Positions 17,640-27,155 of a stretch of 64,000 bases of DNA are shown piece after piece. The stretch spans positions 1,054,001 to 1,118,000 of the forward strand of contig NZ_AP025481.1 in NCBI RefSeq assembly GCF_024347435.1. The letters are read 5' to 3'. This DNA is from Vibrio cyclitrophicus (GTDB lineage Bacteria; Pseudomonadota; Gammaproteobacteria; Enterobacterales; Vibrionaceae). Within the stretch, counting starts at the first letter, position 1. Every line of letters begins with the position of its first letter. The position numbers and the translations under genes are program-made. The notes beneath the pieces were generated by a model, which was not told the origin of the DNA, ran no database searches, and worked only from the letters and a program-made list of their open reading frames with translations.

Positions 17640-18269
17640 GTGATTTAGTAACAGCAAGTCTGATATTTCACTTTTTTTTATGCTATCCTCTCAAAGATTC
17701 CATACCTGCTTCAAACCCCTCAGCTTTACTTTTCCACTAAATTCTTATTAATTAATAACTTAGCGAACTATTCACGCAAACGCTGTCGATTTATTGCGCA
17801 ATCGTTTTCCTCCCTATTTCACTCAATATCACCCTCATTAAGCAAATATGTGAAGAAAGTGCCTCGAAATCACATAAAAATCACACTTTTCTCCAACAAA
17901 AAATTGTCTTTTTTCTTAAATAAATTCGATTTTTTCCCAAATTTTCTTTGCTCTCGACCAAATTAGGTAATCTCATCACCTTGCCAACTAGCCCCAATTT
18001 GGAAAAGCACTGTGCAATGGGTTCGATTTTGAGGTCGAGATTCATTTGGGTTTGAGAATCCAGCCCTCGCACTCCATTAAATAATGCTTTCAAGCTCAAG
18101 CTTTATAAATCTAATTTCTATTAACCCGTAGCATTACCGTTCCAAAAGCACATTTCGTGGCTGCCCTTTCGTTCATTTAACCTGGAAGACTCTGCAAAGC
18201 GCACAGAAAAAGAAGATTGGTTGACGTGTAAAACTGGGGGGAAAGACAAGATTTAAAGAATAGAAAGCA
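17640..18269. other. Intergenic region without a recognised gene
   Basis: This AT-rich stretch separates guaC from the signalling pair. A 72-codon frame on the minus strand (17881-18099) has no ribosome site and low-complexity composition, so I do not call it. The guaC promoter must lie in the part near 17640. Confidence 0.5.
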
Positions 18270-18306
18270 AAAAAATGGCTAAAGTGGTTAACCTTAGCCA
18301 TTTTTA
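18270..18306 (-). terminator. Intrinsic terminator after the PAS gene
   Basis: The stem AAATGGCTAA / TTAGCCATTT with a GTGGTTAACC-type loop is followed on the minus strand by a T-run. It lies 64 bp past the PAS gene stop. Confidence 0.75.
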
Positions 18307-18369
18307 TTCGCTGATCAGACTGATGCTAATACGCACATAGAAAATTGCTGTTTAGTGAATAGAGCAGTG

Positions 18370-18807
18370 CTAGTTCTTTTGAGAAACTAACGCTTCAGCG
18401 GTCGCATCTTGAATAGATAAGAACAATGAGCTGACTTGCCCTGTTGGTGAGCGCATTGGGTTCAGGGTCACGTTCTGATACATGAAATCGGCTTGTTGGG
18501 TTACTGGCCTAACGTTACGACACTTAAACAGATAAGGCCTTTGTTGCCATGTAATGAAGCTGCGGCAACCTAGGTCATAGACTGGCTTGGTTTTCAGCCT
18601 AAACCACTCTTCAGGGATCTCAGGGAATAACTCAAAGATCGACTTACCGATCGCATCATGCGATTGCTTACCGCTATGGTGCGTCATGAAGCCATTCCAA
18701 ACTTGTACCTGAAAGTCACGATTAATGACCACCAGCCCCATATCGACGTTTTGAACCATGTCCACCATCCAGTGGAACTGTTCAAATTCAGCAGGAAGAT
18801 TCAGCAT
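18370..18807 (-). CDS. Single-domain PAS protein
   Basis: A 145-aa soluble protein made almost wholly of one PAS domain (about 10-135; MGLVVINRDFQVQVWN ... GKSIFELFP ... SLFLSIQDATAEA). PAS domains sense ligands, redox or light, or mediate dimerisation. No output domain is present. Its ATG lies 1 bp after the stop of the REC-CheX gene, so the two are co-translated, and it probably gives sensory input to that partner. Confidence 0.85.
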   Translation of the reverse strand: MLNLPAEFEQFHWMVDMVQNVDMGLVVINRDFQVQVWNGFMTHHSGKQSHDAIGKSIFELFPEIPEEWFRLKTKPVYDLGCRSFITWQQRPYLFKCRNVRPVTQQADFMYQNVTLNPMRSPTGQVSSLFLSIQDATAEALVSQKN

Positions 18808-18808
18808 A

Positions 18809-19813
18809 TTAAAACTCCTCCATTAGGTAGGCCAATTTGTTGTCTAGAAGAGGCAGAGACTCATCGACAAACATAAACAGAAGGTCACAACGGATAGAAG
18901 TGCCATCAATGTTGTAGCTGACTTCGAAAGTCATGGTCTTCTTAAATGAGCCACTGGTATTTTCGATGACCGAATCGATCGAGATGTGTTGCCCGAGCAG
19001 TACAGGAGAGCTCTGGAAGAAACGAACTTCAGATTGCTCCCCTAGTCCATTCAAGAATGAGCCTACAAGGATGTTAGATACATCCATCAGTAGCTCTAAT
19101 TCTTCCAACTGTTCGCTTTCGGTTGGCACTTTCATGAGCTTTTTAAGGTCGCTCACACTGGAATCGCTCAACAAGACTAATGCTTCGCCTGCGATGCCTT
19201 CTCCGCTGAAACCTTGGCAAACACCCGATACTTGGTCGTTGTCTGCTAGGTCACGAAGTGCCATGTGCAATTCACTCACTTCGAAGATGTTAACGTTCGG
19301 CAGTGGTAAATGAACAAACACATTGAAGTGACGAGCCAATGCATCCGCTGCACGACCAATCGCTACGTTCGCAACTTCCATGTAGATGTCACGTCGGCGA
19401 AGAATTGGGAGTTCTAAAGGCGAAGGCGTAATGAGTTGAGGCTGTTTTGGTGGCTCAACATGCTCACGTAAAATGGCTTTTAACGCTTCTTTATCGATCG
19501 GCTTTTGCAAAAACGCTTTAGCACCAAGGTCCATTACCTTCTGTTGCGCTTTTGGCTGGATATCACCAGAAACAACCACAACAGGCGTGGTATCACCTAA
19601 ACGTTGCATCTCTTCCAATGTGCCATAGCCGTCTAATTCCGGCATGGTGAGGTCGAGGAACATAAGTTTGAACTGGTTTTGAGCTAACTCTTCAAGTGCA
19701 TTAAGCCCATGAACAGCAAAAGTTATATCTGCATTTAGAGAACTAGGCAGTGACCGAGCCATTTGCTTCCTTGCTAACGCAGAATCATCACATATAAGAA
19801 CTGGGAACGACAT
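18809..19813 (-). CDS. Response regulator with CheX/CheC-like output domain
   Basis: A 334-aa protein. Residues 1-120 are a receiver domain: acidic pair in LICDDSA, phospho-acceptor Asp in LMFLDLTMPELDG, Thr/Ser in VVVSGD and Lys in LQKPID. The rest (about 145-330) looks like a CheX/CheC-type domain, a fold known for dephosphorylating CheY-P. It may tune chemotaxis or another phosphorelay. It is the first gene of a two-gene operon with the PAS protein. No histidine kinase is nearby. Confidence 0.87.
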   Translation of the reverse strand: MSFPVLICDDSALARKQMARSLPSSLNADITFAVHGLNALEELAQNQFKLMFLDLTMPELDGYGTLEEMQRLGDTTPVVVVSGDIQPKAQQKVMDLGAKAFLQKPIDKEALKAILREHVEPPKQPQLITPSPLELPILRRRDIYMEVANVAIGRAADALARHFNVFVHLPLPNVNIFEVSELHMALRDLADNDQVSGVCQGFSGEGIAGEALVLLSDSSVSDLKKLMKVPTESEQLEELELLMDVSNILVGSFLNGLGEQSEVRFFQSSPVLLGQHISIDSVIENTSGSFKKTMTFEVSYNIDGTSIRCDLLFMFVDESLPLLDNKLAYLMEEF

Positions 19814-20196
19814 AAATGCACCACCGACAAATTAAAGCTAACTGGCACGAGTGTAACAGATCATTATGGTATCAGGTACGGGGTGAATAGATTTATATGT
19901 AGATTATTAGTAAGAATGATGAAACAGGCAGGTAAGCTATTATTTGACATTATTCTTTATGAAAAACAATATGCTACAAAGGTAATAACAAACTGTAATT
20001 ATAGAGTAATAGCACTTTTTTGGGTGAAACAACGCGGCGAATTTATGAAATGCCAGCCTTAATAAGTGGGTTTATTATGGCTCGAACGACTCATACATTT
20101 ATCGCCTTTATAGGTCCAACAAACAAGCGCAAACAAAGTAGCACTGACCCACAAGGCGAGTATCCAAAAGTTAATGTAAACGCTATGGGAAAAAAG
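19814..20196. other. Intergenic region, nothing convincing
   Basis: This contains the promoter side of the receiver gene. A 66-codon plus-strand frame at 20020-20220 has no good ribosome site and overlaps the end of the small membrane protein gene, so it is not called. Confidence 0.4.
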
Positions 20197-20442
20197 CTAG
20201 AACTGATAGGACGGCCATAGAATCAGTAACGCAAAACGTATGATCACGGCAAAAACCAATAGAGCGATCCCTAAACGGTACCATTTATATTCAGCTATAT
20301 TCATTGGGATACGCTTGTAAAACATCGTAATCACCCCTTTCCAATCGCTACTGCGCCTTCCATATTGCATCATGCTTGTTAAAACAAACAGTGCACCAAG
20401 CACCAACATTCCTTTTTCAGCCCAGAACAATCCAACTTCCAT
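20197..20442 (-). CDS. Small inner-membrane protein, unknown function
   Basis: An 81-aa protein with two clear hydrophobic helices (MLVLGALFVLTSMM, about 11-25, and LGIALLVFAVIIRFALLIL, about 57-76) separated by a basic loop. I choose the ATG at 20442 since AAGGAA lies 7 nt upstream; an in-frame start 10 codons earlier lacks one. No family is recognised. Confidence 0.65.
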   Translation of the reverse strand: MEVGLFWAEKGMLVLGALFVLTSMMQYGRRSSDWKGVITMFYKRIPMNIAEYKWYRLGIALLVFAVIIRFALLILWPSYQF

Positions 20443-20643
20443 TTGTGCATTCCTTGATAAAACATTAAGCAACTCGAATCATTCTAGTCACCTTTTAGCT
20501 CGGTTTCTGTAAGACCAAGGTCTAACTCGTTTTCTGCTTATCTAAACATAGTACTGAATTGAACGCAGTTAACTGAACGGCGTGTTCATCTCGAGTTCAG
20601 CTTGGCTACCTATACTCATGTTTCCATTAACAGGAGAAACTCA

Positions 20644-21081
20644 ATGAAATCACTGAAAAAGTCGCTTTGTGTCTTAACTGCTTCAGCTTTACTCGTTACC
20701 GCTCCGTTTGTGAGTGCTTCATCACCACAACAACTGCCTCAGCCAGTATTGAGCCCGCTACAAATGGTCATTGCTTCTTTAAACCTAACCGAAGAGCAAC
20801 AAGCAGAAGTGTTCTCTTTTGTAGAAGACTATCAATCCGATAGAACAGAGATTGATATGGATAAAGCAATAGAGCTTAAGAAGAAACAGATCAGCCTTGT
20901 GACTCAACCGGATTTTGATGAAGCTGAAATGGAAAAGGTCATCGACACGGTTCAAGCAACCGAGAAGTCGATGGTGATGCAAGAAATGCGTCTTAAGAAC
21001 AACATCTATAACGTGTTGACTGAAGAGCAGAAAGAGCAATTCAAAACAATGATGAAGTCCGTGTTGTCTGGTAACAAATAG
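20644..21081 (+). CDS. Spy/CpxP-family periplasmic protein
   Basis: A 145-aa exported protein. It has a signal peptide (MKSLKKSLCVLTASALLVTA, cleavage near ASS) and a helical body with the LTxxQ-type motifs LTEEQQAEVF and LTEEQKEQF, as in CpxP/Spy chaperones and metal-stress proteins. The start at 20644 follows AGGAG at good spacing; an upstream in-frame start would spoil the signal peptide. It stands alone, without a cpxRA pair in the window. Confidence 0.8.
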   Translation: MKSLKKSLCVLTASALLVTAPFVSASSPQQLPQPVLSPLQMVIASLNLTEEQQAEVFSFVEDYQSDRTEIDMDKAIELKKKQISLVTQPDFDEAEMEKVIDTVQATEKSMVMQEMRLKNNIYNVLTEEQKEQFKTMMKSVLSGNK

Positions 21082-21174
21082 ACGCCACTCTTTGCCTTGA
21101 TAGCGATAGGTTAATCCTTGCCCGTAGATACATATCGCATGCAACATAAGACCGAATCAGAAAAATGAGAACAG

Positions 21175-21208
21175 AAAAAGCCGCAGTCGTTACGATGACT
21201 GAGGCTTC
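21175..21208 (-). terminator. Intrinsic terminator after the MATE gene
   Basis: Imperfect stem AAGCC-CAGTC / GACTG-GGCTT with a T-run on the minus strand. It lies between the convergent Spy-like and MATE genes. Confidence 0.65.
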
Positions 21209-21232
21209 TGTGTTTAATGTGTAACTAGCGGC

Positions 21233-22585
21233 TCACGAATAAACATGATTCGATAGATCCGGGAACTTGCTGTTCTTTTGAATGACACGCATCAGTTGGA
21301 TGAGCAGCAGAATACCTGTCACACCCAAACCAACACCGATTCCGCCCCAAATTCCTGCTAATTCGAACTTAGGCATCAAATACCAAGCAGCAGGTAGTCC
21401 AAATACCCAGTAACCAATGGCAGTCATTACGGTTGGCATCGAGACAATCTTCATGCCTCTTAACAGATTAATCGCCAACAGTTGCCAAGCATCAACAATA
21501 AAACACAGAGCGACGACCCAAATAACAGAAGCCAGCAATGAAGTCATCGCCCCTGTACCATCATCCAATTTGAAGATAGAAGCGATCATTTCCGGCCACA
21601 GGATAAACACGGCAGATAACACCACGCTCAATACCGATACTAAAATAAAGCTCTGAATTGACGTTCGTTTAATTCCTTCAAAATTACCCGCACCATAATC
21701 GCGTCCCACCAAAATTGCGGCTGCTTGCGAGAAACCGAAATTGAAGTTCCAGGTAAAGCTTAAACATTGAAGCAAGATTTGATGCAGCGCCAACGAGGCA
21801 ATACTGATCGTCCCCGCCATTAAGGTGCCGCCGTAAATAAGCCCATGCTCAAGCAACGCCGCCAAGCCGATAGGTAAACCCATTAACAACAACGGGCTCA
21901 TCAACTTGATTGAGTACTCTTCTGTGTTTAACCAAGGGGCGAACTGCTTGAATTCATGACGCTTAAATACCCAAACCGTGTATCCAACCATCACGATAAA
22001 TGCCGCGATAGCGGTTCCTAAGCCTAAACCCGTTAAGCCCATATCTAACTGGAACGTAAGTAAATAACTCACCGGCACATTTAAAATTACGGTGATAATA
22101 GACATCACAAGAATAGAGCGCACGTTACCAAACGCACTGGTTAAGCCACGAAGAACCAACAATATAAGGGAAGGCAGCATCACCCATTTCAGAGCGTGTA
22201 CATATTCCATGGCTAAAGTGATCACTTCTGGTGGTTGCTTGGCCGCTTCTAATACCAGTGGCGCAAACCAGAAGCTGGCCATTAAGGTCACACTGAGCAC
22301 GAATGCCAACATGGTTGCGCCTTTCACCGCTAATCTGATTTGAGTATTACCAAACTCTGGGCGAGCGACTCGCTGACCATAAGCAATAGCAATCAAGTTC
22401 GCGACACAGCCTACCGTACTGCTCGCAATAATGAAGATGAAGAAGTAGATAGAGGCCCCTAATCCACCAGCCGCAAGCGCCGACACACTGATGCGTGACA
22501 TCATCCAAACATCAGTAAGGACTAGAGCCATGGATATCAGCTGTGAAATGATCAAAGGGAATGCAAGAGTGAGTATTTTTTTCAT
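21233..22585 (-). CDS. MATE-family multidrug/Na+ antiporter
   Basis: A 450-aa integral membrane protein with about 12 hydrophobic segments in two similar halves. Its start (MKKILTLAFPLIISQLISMA...DVWMMSRIS) is typical of MATE exporters of the DinF/NorM type. Members of this family export cationic drugs or metabolites using Na+ or H+ gradients. It is divergent from a LysR regulator with 100 bp between the starts, so that regulator may control it. The substrate cannot be told from sequence. Confidence 0.9.
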   Translation of the reverse strand: MKKILTLAFPLIISQLISMALVLTDVWMMSRISVSALAAGGLGASIYFFIFIIASSTVGCVANLIAIAYGQRVARPEFGNTQIRLAVKGATMLAFVLSVTLMASFWFAPLVLEAAKQPPEVITLAMEYVHALKWVMLPSLILLVLRGLTSAFGNVRSILVMSIITVILNVPVSYLLTFQLDMGLTGLGLGTAIAAFIVMVGYTVWVFKRHEFKQFAPWLNTEEYSIKLMSPLLLMGLPIGLAALLEHGLIYGGTLMAGTISIASLALHQILLQCLSFTWNFNFGFSQAAAILVGRDYGAGNFEGIKRTSIQSFILVSVLSVVLSAVFILWPEMIASIFKLDDGTGAMTSLLASVIWVVALCFIVDAWQLLAINLLRGMKIVSMPTVMTAIGYWVFGLPAAWYLMPKFELAGIWGGIGVGLGVTGILLLIQLMRVIQKNSKFPDLSNHVYS

Positions 22586-22685
22586 GAGCGCCTCAGTTAA
22601 TTTCGCCCAAAATACGATCGATGGGGCTAGCGTTCAATTGATAAATTTGCGACTCTAACATTCCATAAACTCATGCGAACGAATT

Positions 22686-23642
22686 ATGACCCCATATCCG
22701 AGCTTGCCATCATCACATAATGGTTTGAAAGCCTTTGAAGCTGCAGCAAGGCTGATGAGCTTTACGTTAGCTGCCGATGAGCTTCACGTAACACAGAGTG
22801 CGATCAGCCGTCAGATCAAACAGCTTGAAGATGAGCTCAGCACATCACTGGTTGTTCGCAAACACAGAGCAATTGAACTCACACCTCAAGGGCATGATTT
22901 GTATAGAGTATTGCGTGAGAGCTATGGAAATATCGAAGCGGTAATGGCGTCTTGGAAAGATCCCAAGCAAAAACGAATCGTGATTAAAGCCACCTTGAGC
23001 TTTGCAACCCGTGTGCTGATATCCAAAGTGCGCGAGTTGAATGAACGCTACCCCGACTATGAGATAGTGATTGTTCCAGTAATAGAAGAAGATGAGGCAA
23101 TCAATAGTAGTGAGTATGATTTATTGATCTTTCACACTCGCTTCAAAAAACGTTACGACAACGCACCAGATATTACCTTCTTACGTGAAGAGTTTATGGC
23201 TCCGGTTTGTTCCACGAACGTTATTACTGAGGACACCGATTTAACTTCCATTTTAACGATGCCTCGTATTCACCCAACACTCGATCACCACGACTGGAAA
23301 GTGTGGTTGGCTGATGTCGAATCCCCTCCAAAGAAGCCTGTCAGAAATACCAGTTTCTTATCGTTAGATATGGCACTCAGTGCCTGTTTATCGGGTGAAG
23401 GTGTCACGGTAACGGATCTCCTTTTGGTCTTAAAGGAACTGCAACGTGGCTTTTTATATTGTCCGGAGCACGCCAAACTACAACACAGTGCTTGGACGTA
23501 TTACATTCACCAGCGCACTCATACTCCTGTGATAGACGATATTATTGACTGGCTCAGAGAAGAAACAGCAAAAGAGATTGAGTTACTCAAGCAATTGGCA
23601 CTGCAATACCATTGGTCTGGCGTAATTAAAGCGCAAGATTAA
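22686..23642 (+). CDS. LysR-family transcriptional regulator
   Basis: A 318-aa regulator. The N-terminal winged helix-turn-helix (SFTLAADELHVTQSAISRQIKQLE, about 26-50 in two parts) is followed by a periplasmic-binding-like effector domain. The style, including GLKAFEAAARLMSF, is that of GcvA/AmpR-like members. It is divergent from the MATE exporter, its likely target by the usual LysR logic. Confidence 0.92.
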   Translation: MTPYPSLPSSHNGLKAFEAAARLMSFTLAADELHVTQSAISRQIKQLEDELSTSLVVRKHRAIELTPQGHDLYRVLRESYGNIEAVMASWKDPKQKRIVIKATLSFATRVLISKVRELNERYPDYEIVIVPVIEEDEAINSSEYDLLIFHTRFKKRYDNAPDITFLREEFMAPVCSTNVITEDTDLTSILTMPRIHPTLDHHDWKVWLADVESPPKKPVRNTSFLSLDMALSACLSGEGVTVTDLLLVLKELQRGFLYCPEHAKLQHSAWTYYIHQRTHTPVIDDIIDWLREETAKEIELLKQLALQYHWSGVIKAQD

Positions 23643-23763
23643 CTCAAAAATAGTAAGCAAAAACCTCAAAACCAGACACAAATAAGCCGCAACTCTTACT
23701 GCGGCTCATGCTTTCTGAACAGTCATGTTTAGCTTTTATTCTGGCTTTCCAGATAACTGAACA

Positions 23764-25164
23764 CTACAACTTAAACATACGTGCGCTGCGTGGTGGCAAA
23801 TTGAAAGTGTGATAACGAGAAGTAACCGTTTCTGTTGCAGTGCTCAACACATCTTGGTATTGAACATTCCAGTTAAATTCATGCTGGTAGGTATCTACAG
23901 TAACTCCACGAGTTTCACCACACTTGTTGATACCCACAACCCCTTCTTTACCACGCTTGAATAACAAGGTGCACTGATCGCTCGAAAGCATAGTCATGGT
24001 TTTGCCCTGCATCGCATTATGGAAGCTCAACATGCTCTTCATCGTTGAGCTATTCCAAACATTGCCCCAGCGACCGTTATCCTTATCTTCAGAATCAGGA
24101 AGATCATCACTGTAGATCAACGGCGTACCGCCATCTTTGCCAAGAATGTAAGCGTAAGCAAGCTGCTCATCTTGTGGATCCATAATTTGGTAACGGAAAC
24201 CATCATTAGTTGGAATATCGTGCGTGATCGCAAAAGTAATCGAACGATTGTCATCGAGCGCTTGCCCATAAGCTTTTGGATCATGCAGTTGGTTTAAACT
24301 TCCGTTCATAGAGAAGGCCGAGCGAATCGAAGCAAACAGCGGGAAATCGTACGCGGAGTGATTAGTATTGTTTAAATAAGGTGCTAAGAAGGACTCATAG
24401 CCACTGTTGCCTGCCCCACCGCTGGTAATCACCTCACCAAACACATGAATGTTCGAGGTAATATCAGACGTGAACACTTGATCGATCTGGTACTGACTCA
24501 TGTGCTTTACGGCATCAATACGGAACCCTTTGACTCCCATATCTTTTAGAGCTTTTAGGTATAGACGTTGCTGTGAAACCACCCAATTGTTTGGATCCAA
24601 ATCAGGAAGACCAACATCACCATCTGCGCCACACAAACGCCAATACTGAACGTGACCAGGGTCGTTCCAATCCGAAATACAGCCTGCTGGGTGGAAATCG
24701 TTAGCCGAGACAAAACCTTGCGCTAAGTTGCCAAACAAAGTCTGGTCAGCATAGTAGCTTGAGCGGCCGGCATAGTCGTTTAGCACTTCTGTGCCTGGGT
24801 AATCCAAGTCACTTCGCTTCCAGCTTTCATTCGCCATGTGGTTGAGTACAACATCAGCGTAAACATCAACACCCACACCTTTGAGTGCAGTGATCATTGC
24901 GGCTAAATCTTGCTTGTTCCCCAACGGAGAATCAATGGTGCGCAGATCTTGTGGTTGATAACGTGCCCACCATTGGCTGCCACTGGATTTCATTGCCGGT
25001 GCAACCAACACTTTCTTATAGCCAGCTCCGGCTATTTGGTTGGCGTTGGCCGTTACGTCTGAGTACTTCCAGTTGAAAGCGTGCAAAATGGTATCAGCGT
25101 AAGTAGCTGAACTGAAAGAACAAGCGGCAAGTGTGGATATGAGTAAGGTATTTATTGGTTTCAT
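23764..25164 (-). CDS. Secreted alpha-amylase, GH13
   Basis: A 466-aa enzyme that cuts internal alpha-1,4 bonds of starch or glycogen. It has a signal peptide (MKPINTLLISTLAACSFSSATYA). GH13 conserved regions are visible: DVVLNHM, the nucleophile Asp in GFRIDAVKHM, the acid/base Glu in HVFGEVI, and the transition-state Asp in FAITHDIP. A short C-terminal beta domain ends the protein; no starch-binding module is present. It is a single gene, and a 267-bp upstream gap should hold its promoter. Confidence 0.95.
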   Translation of the reverse strand: MKPINTLLISTLAACSFSSATYADTILHAFNWKYSDVTANANQIAGAGYKKVLVAPAMKSSGSQWWARYQPQDLRTIDSPLGNKQDLAAMITALKGVGVDVYADVVLNHMANESWKRSDLDYPGTEVLNDYAGRSSYYADQTLFGNLAQGFVSANDFHPAGCISDWNDPGHVQYWRLCGADGDVGLPDLDPNNWVVSQQRLYLKALKDMGVKGFRIDAVKHMSQYQIDQVFTSDITSNIHVFGEVITSGGAGNSGYESFLAPYLNNTNHSAYDFPLFASIRSAFSMNGSLNQLHDPKAYGQALDDNRSITFAITHDIPTNDGFRYQIMDPQDEQLAYAYILGKDGGTPLIYSDDLPDSEDKDNGRWGNVWNSSTMKSMLSFHNAMQGKTMTMLSSDQCTLLFKRGKEGVVGINKCGETRGVTVDTYQHEFNWNVQYQDVLSTATETVTSRYHTFNLPPRSARMFKL

Positions 25165-25431
25165 AGAACATATCTCTCATTATAAATTCACAAGAATGAT
25201 ATGAGTGGGTGTAATAATTAAAACGTTCGATAAATCAGAGTTGAATTAACGTCACTTTCTGTTGGTGTGGATTTTATAAAATTGAGCGATGGACGATATT
25301 ATGTGAGATAAAGGCACGTATAACTGAAATGAGAATTAATTGAGTCAAGTTGACTATTACAAGACAAAGACTTTGGTCGGCGCTTCTAAACTAAGTTATG
25401 ATTCCTTCTCCCTCAACCGATTGATATTTTT

Positions 25432-26331
25432 ATGCCTTCTTTCTCTTTTTCTCAAATCCCTGTTGGGGTTCGATTCATGATTCTCTCCGCTTTTGGATTC
25501 GCACTGATGTCAGCTTGTGTGAAATACATTAGCAACTATGGCATACCCGTATTCGAAATCGTTGCAGCTAGGGCGCTGGTGTCGTTGATCATCAGTTATG
25601 TCGATGTGAAGCGCAAACGTATTTCGATTTGGGGCAACAACAAACCACTCTTGTTCGTGCGTGGTACTGTCGGTACTGCGGCGCTAATGTGCGTTTACTA
25701 TGCCGTAACCACCTTACCATTAGCAGAGGCGACCATTTTACAATACGTGCACCCCGTATTTACCGCACTACTGGGCGTGTTATTCCTCAAAGAACGCATC
25801 CAAAAATCGACCATGATCTGCATTGCATTCTGCCTAGTGGGATTATTGGTAATGGTACAACCGAGCATGAACATCGGAGCGAGCAGCGAGTTGCCATTAT
25901 TCAGTATTATGCTGGCATTATGTGGTGCGTTTGGCAGCTCAATCGCCTATGTAATTGTGAGAAAGCTTAGCCAAACTGAAGACAGCTCGGTGATCATCTT
26001 CTACTTCCCACTGGTTGCTCTACCAATCTCAACCGTTCTTATCTGGAACGATTTTGTGTGGCCGAGCGTGTTCTTAACATTGATGTTGATTTTAGTAGGG
26101 ATTTTCACACAGATAGGCCAATACGGCTTAACCAAGGCGATGCAAACCCAAGCAGCAGGCAAGGCTTCGGCTTACTCTTACGTTCAGATCGTATTCTCGG
26201 CACTGTTAGGCGTGTGGATATTTAATGAAATTCCATCAGTTTGGACTTACCTAGGTGGTGGGCTGATCGTGACAGGCGCACTAATCAATGTATTTGGTAA
26301 ACAGTTATTGGTGCCATTTAAAGCTAAATAG
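25432..26331 (+). CDS. EamA/DMT-family transporter
   Basis: A 299-aa protein with ten predicted membrane helices in two EamA repeats (about 15-140 and 155-290), of the RhaT/RarD type. Such proteins export or import small metabolites such as amino acids or nucleosides. The EamA signature Pro/Glu-rich loops (LPLAEATILQYVHPVFTALL) are clear. It stands alone on the plus strand with a terminator behind it. Confidence 0.9.
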   Translation: MPSFSFSQIPVGVRFMILSAFGFALMSACVKYISNYGIPVFEIVAARALVSLIISYVDVKRKRISIWGNNKPLLFVRGTVGTAALMCVYYAVTTLPLAEATILQYVHPVFTALLGVLFLKERIQKSTMICIAFCLVGLLVMVQPSMNIGASSELPLFSIMLALCGAFGSSIAYVIVRKLSQTEDSSVIIFYFPLVALPISTVLIWNDFVWPSVFLTLMLILVGIFTQIGQYGLTKAMQTQAAGKASAYSYVQIVFSALLGVWIFNEIPSVWTYLGGGLIVTGALINVFGKQLLVPFKAK

Positions 26332-26391
26332 CTAGCTGTTTAGCGTTAGACTTATACGCCGTTAGGCAAACAGACAAACAAGTAAAGATTG

Positions 26392-26429
26392 AAAAAGGGC
26401 ATTGCGGAGTATTCCACAATGCCCTTTTC
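26392..26429. terminator. Bidirectional intrinsic terminator
   Basis: The stem AAAAGGGCATTG / CAATGCCCTTTT with a short loop has A- and T-runs on either side. It serves the DMT gene and possibly the convergent VOC gene. Confidence 0.8.
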
Positions 26430-26513
26430 TGTAAGTCTTTCCTAGCACCCTTTATTAGACGTTTTATTTTGAACAAACTCGCTCTAACAAACCAAGACAA
26501 TTAACGAGTTTTA

Positions 26514-26930
26514 TTACGTGGCATTGCGCAGTTTGGGATCATCGCTCAAGTATTCTACGAACTCGATTTCAAAACCAGCTGGATCCACAAAGTAGACGTT
26601 TTTGCGATAAGGTTCTTCCGCTCCGGGTTTGGCTATTGGGAAGCCCGCATCGATAAGGCGTTCAATCACACTCTCAATATTATGGGTCACATAAGCGAAG
26701 TGAGCGAGACCAACGGAGTGTCCGGCTAAGTCTCTATTTTCAACCTCACCATGGTCACTCAATGCAATATATTGATACTCATCGCCAAAGTGCAACCAGT
26801 TACGTGGCTTACCTGACCACTCCCCTTTTCCCTCATCACGGACATACCAATGAGGGAATGCCGCTTTATAGAAAACCAGCATTTCTGGGATGTCTTTTAC
26901 CACTAAGTTCACATGTTCAAGTTGGATCAT
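26514..26930 (-). CDS. VOC-superfamily protein (glyoxalase/bleomycin-resistance fold)
   Basis: A 138-aa single VOC protein with two beta-alpha-beta-beta-beta units. The start MIQLEHVNLVVKDIPEMLVFY and the end YFVDPAGFEIEFVEY carry the His and Glu positions usually used for metal binding in this fold. The exact reaction is unknown; homologues include isomerases, dioxygenases and resistance proteins. Confidence 0.85.
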   Translation of the reverse strand: MIQLEHVNLVVKDIPEMLVFYKAAFPHWYVRDEGKGEWSGKPRNWLHFGDEYQYIALSDHGEVENRDLAGHSVGLAHFAYVTHNIESVIERLIDAGFPIAKPGAEEPYRKNVYFVDPAGFEIEFVEYLSDDPKLRNAT

Positions 26931-27155
26931 TCTTCTCTCCTTAAAGTATTCTCGTAAGCAACGTTGTATATCCTAATACCTCAAGTTAAGTTGAGGTAAA
27001 GCACTAGTTTGCATTTATTTCGAGAACGTTTTTAGAGCCCAAATTGCCGTACTTCGATAACATACAGACCCTAAGTTTAGACGACCTTCTCTAAGGTGAC
27101 TTCTTTGGCACCGAGCTTACTAATTCACATGCTTTAAGCTAAGCGACAAACAACC

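Noticed and set aside
17881..18099. 72-codon minus-strand frame between guaC and the PAS gene
   Set aside because: No ribosome site, Lys/Phe/Leu-rich composition from AT-rich DNA, no family signal.
20020..20220. 66-codon plus-strand frame
   Set aside because: No convincing ribosome site and it overlaps the small membrane protein gene; the protein looks random.
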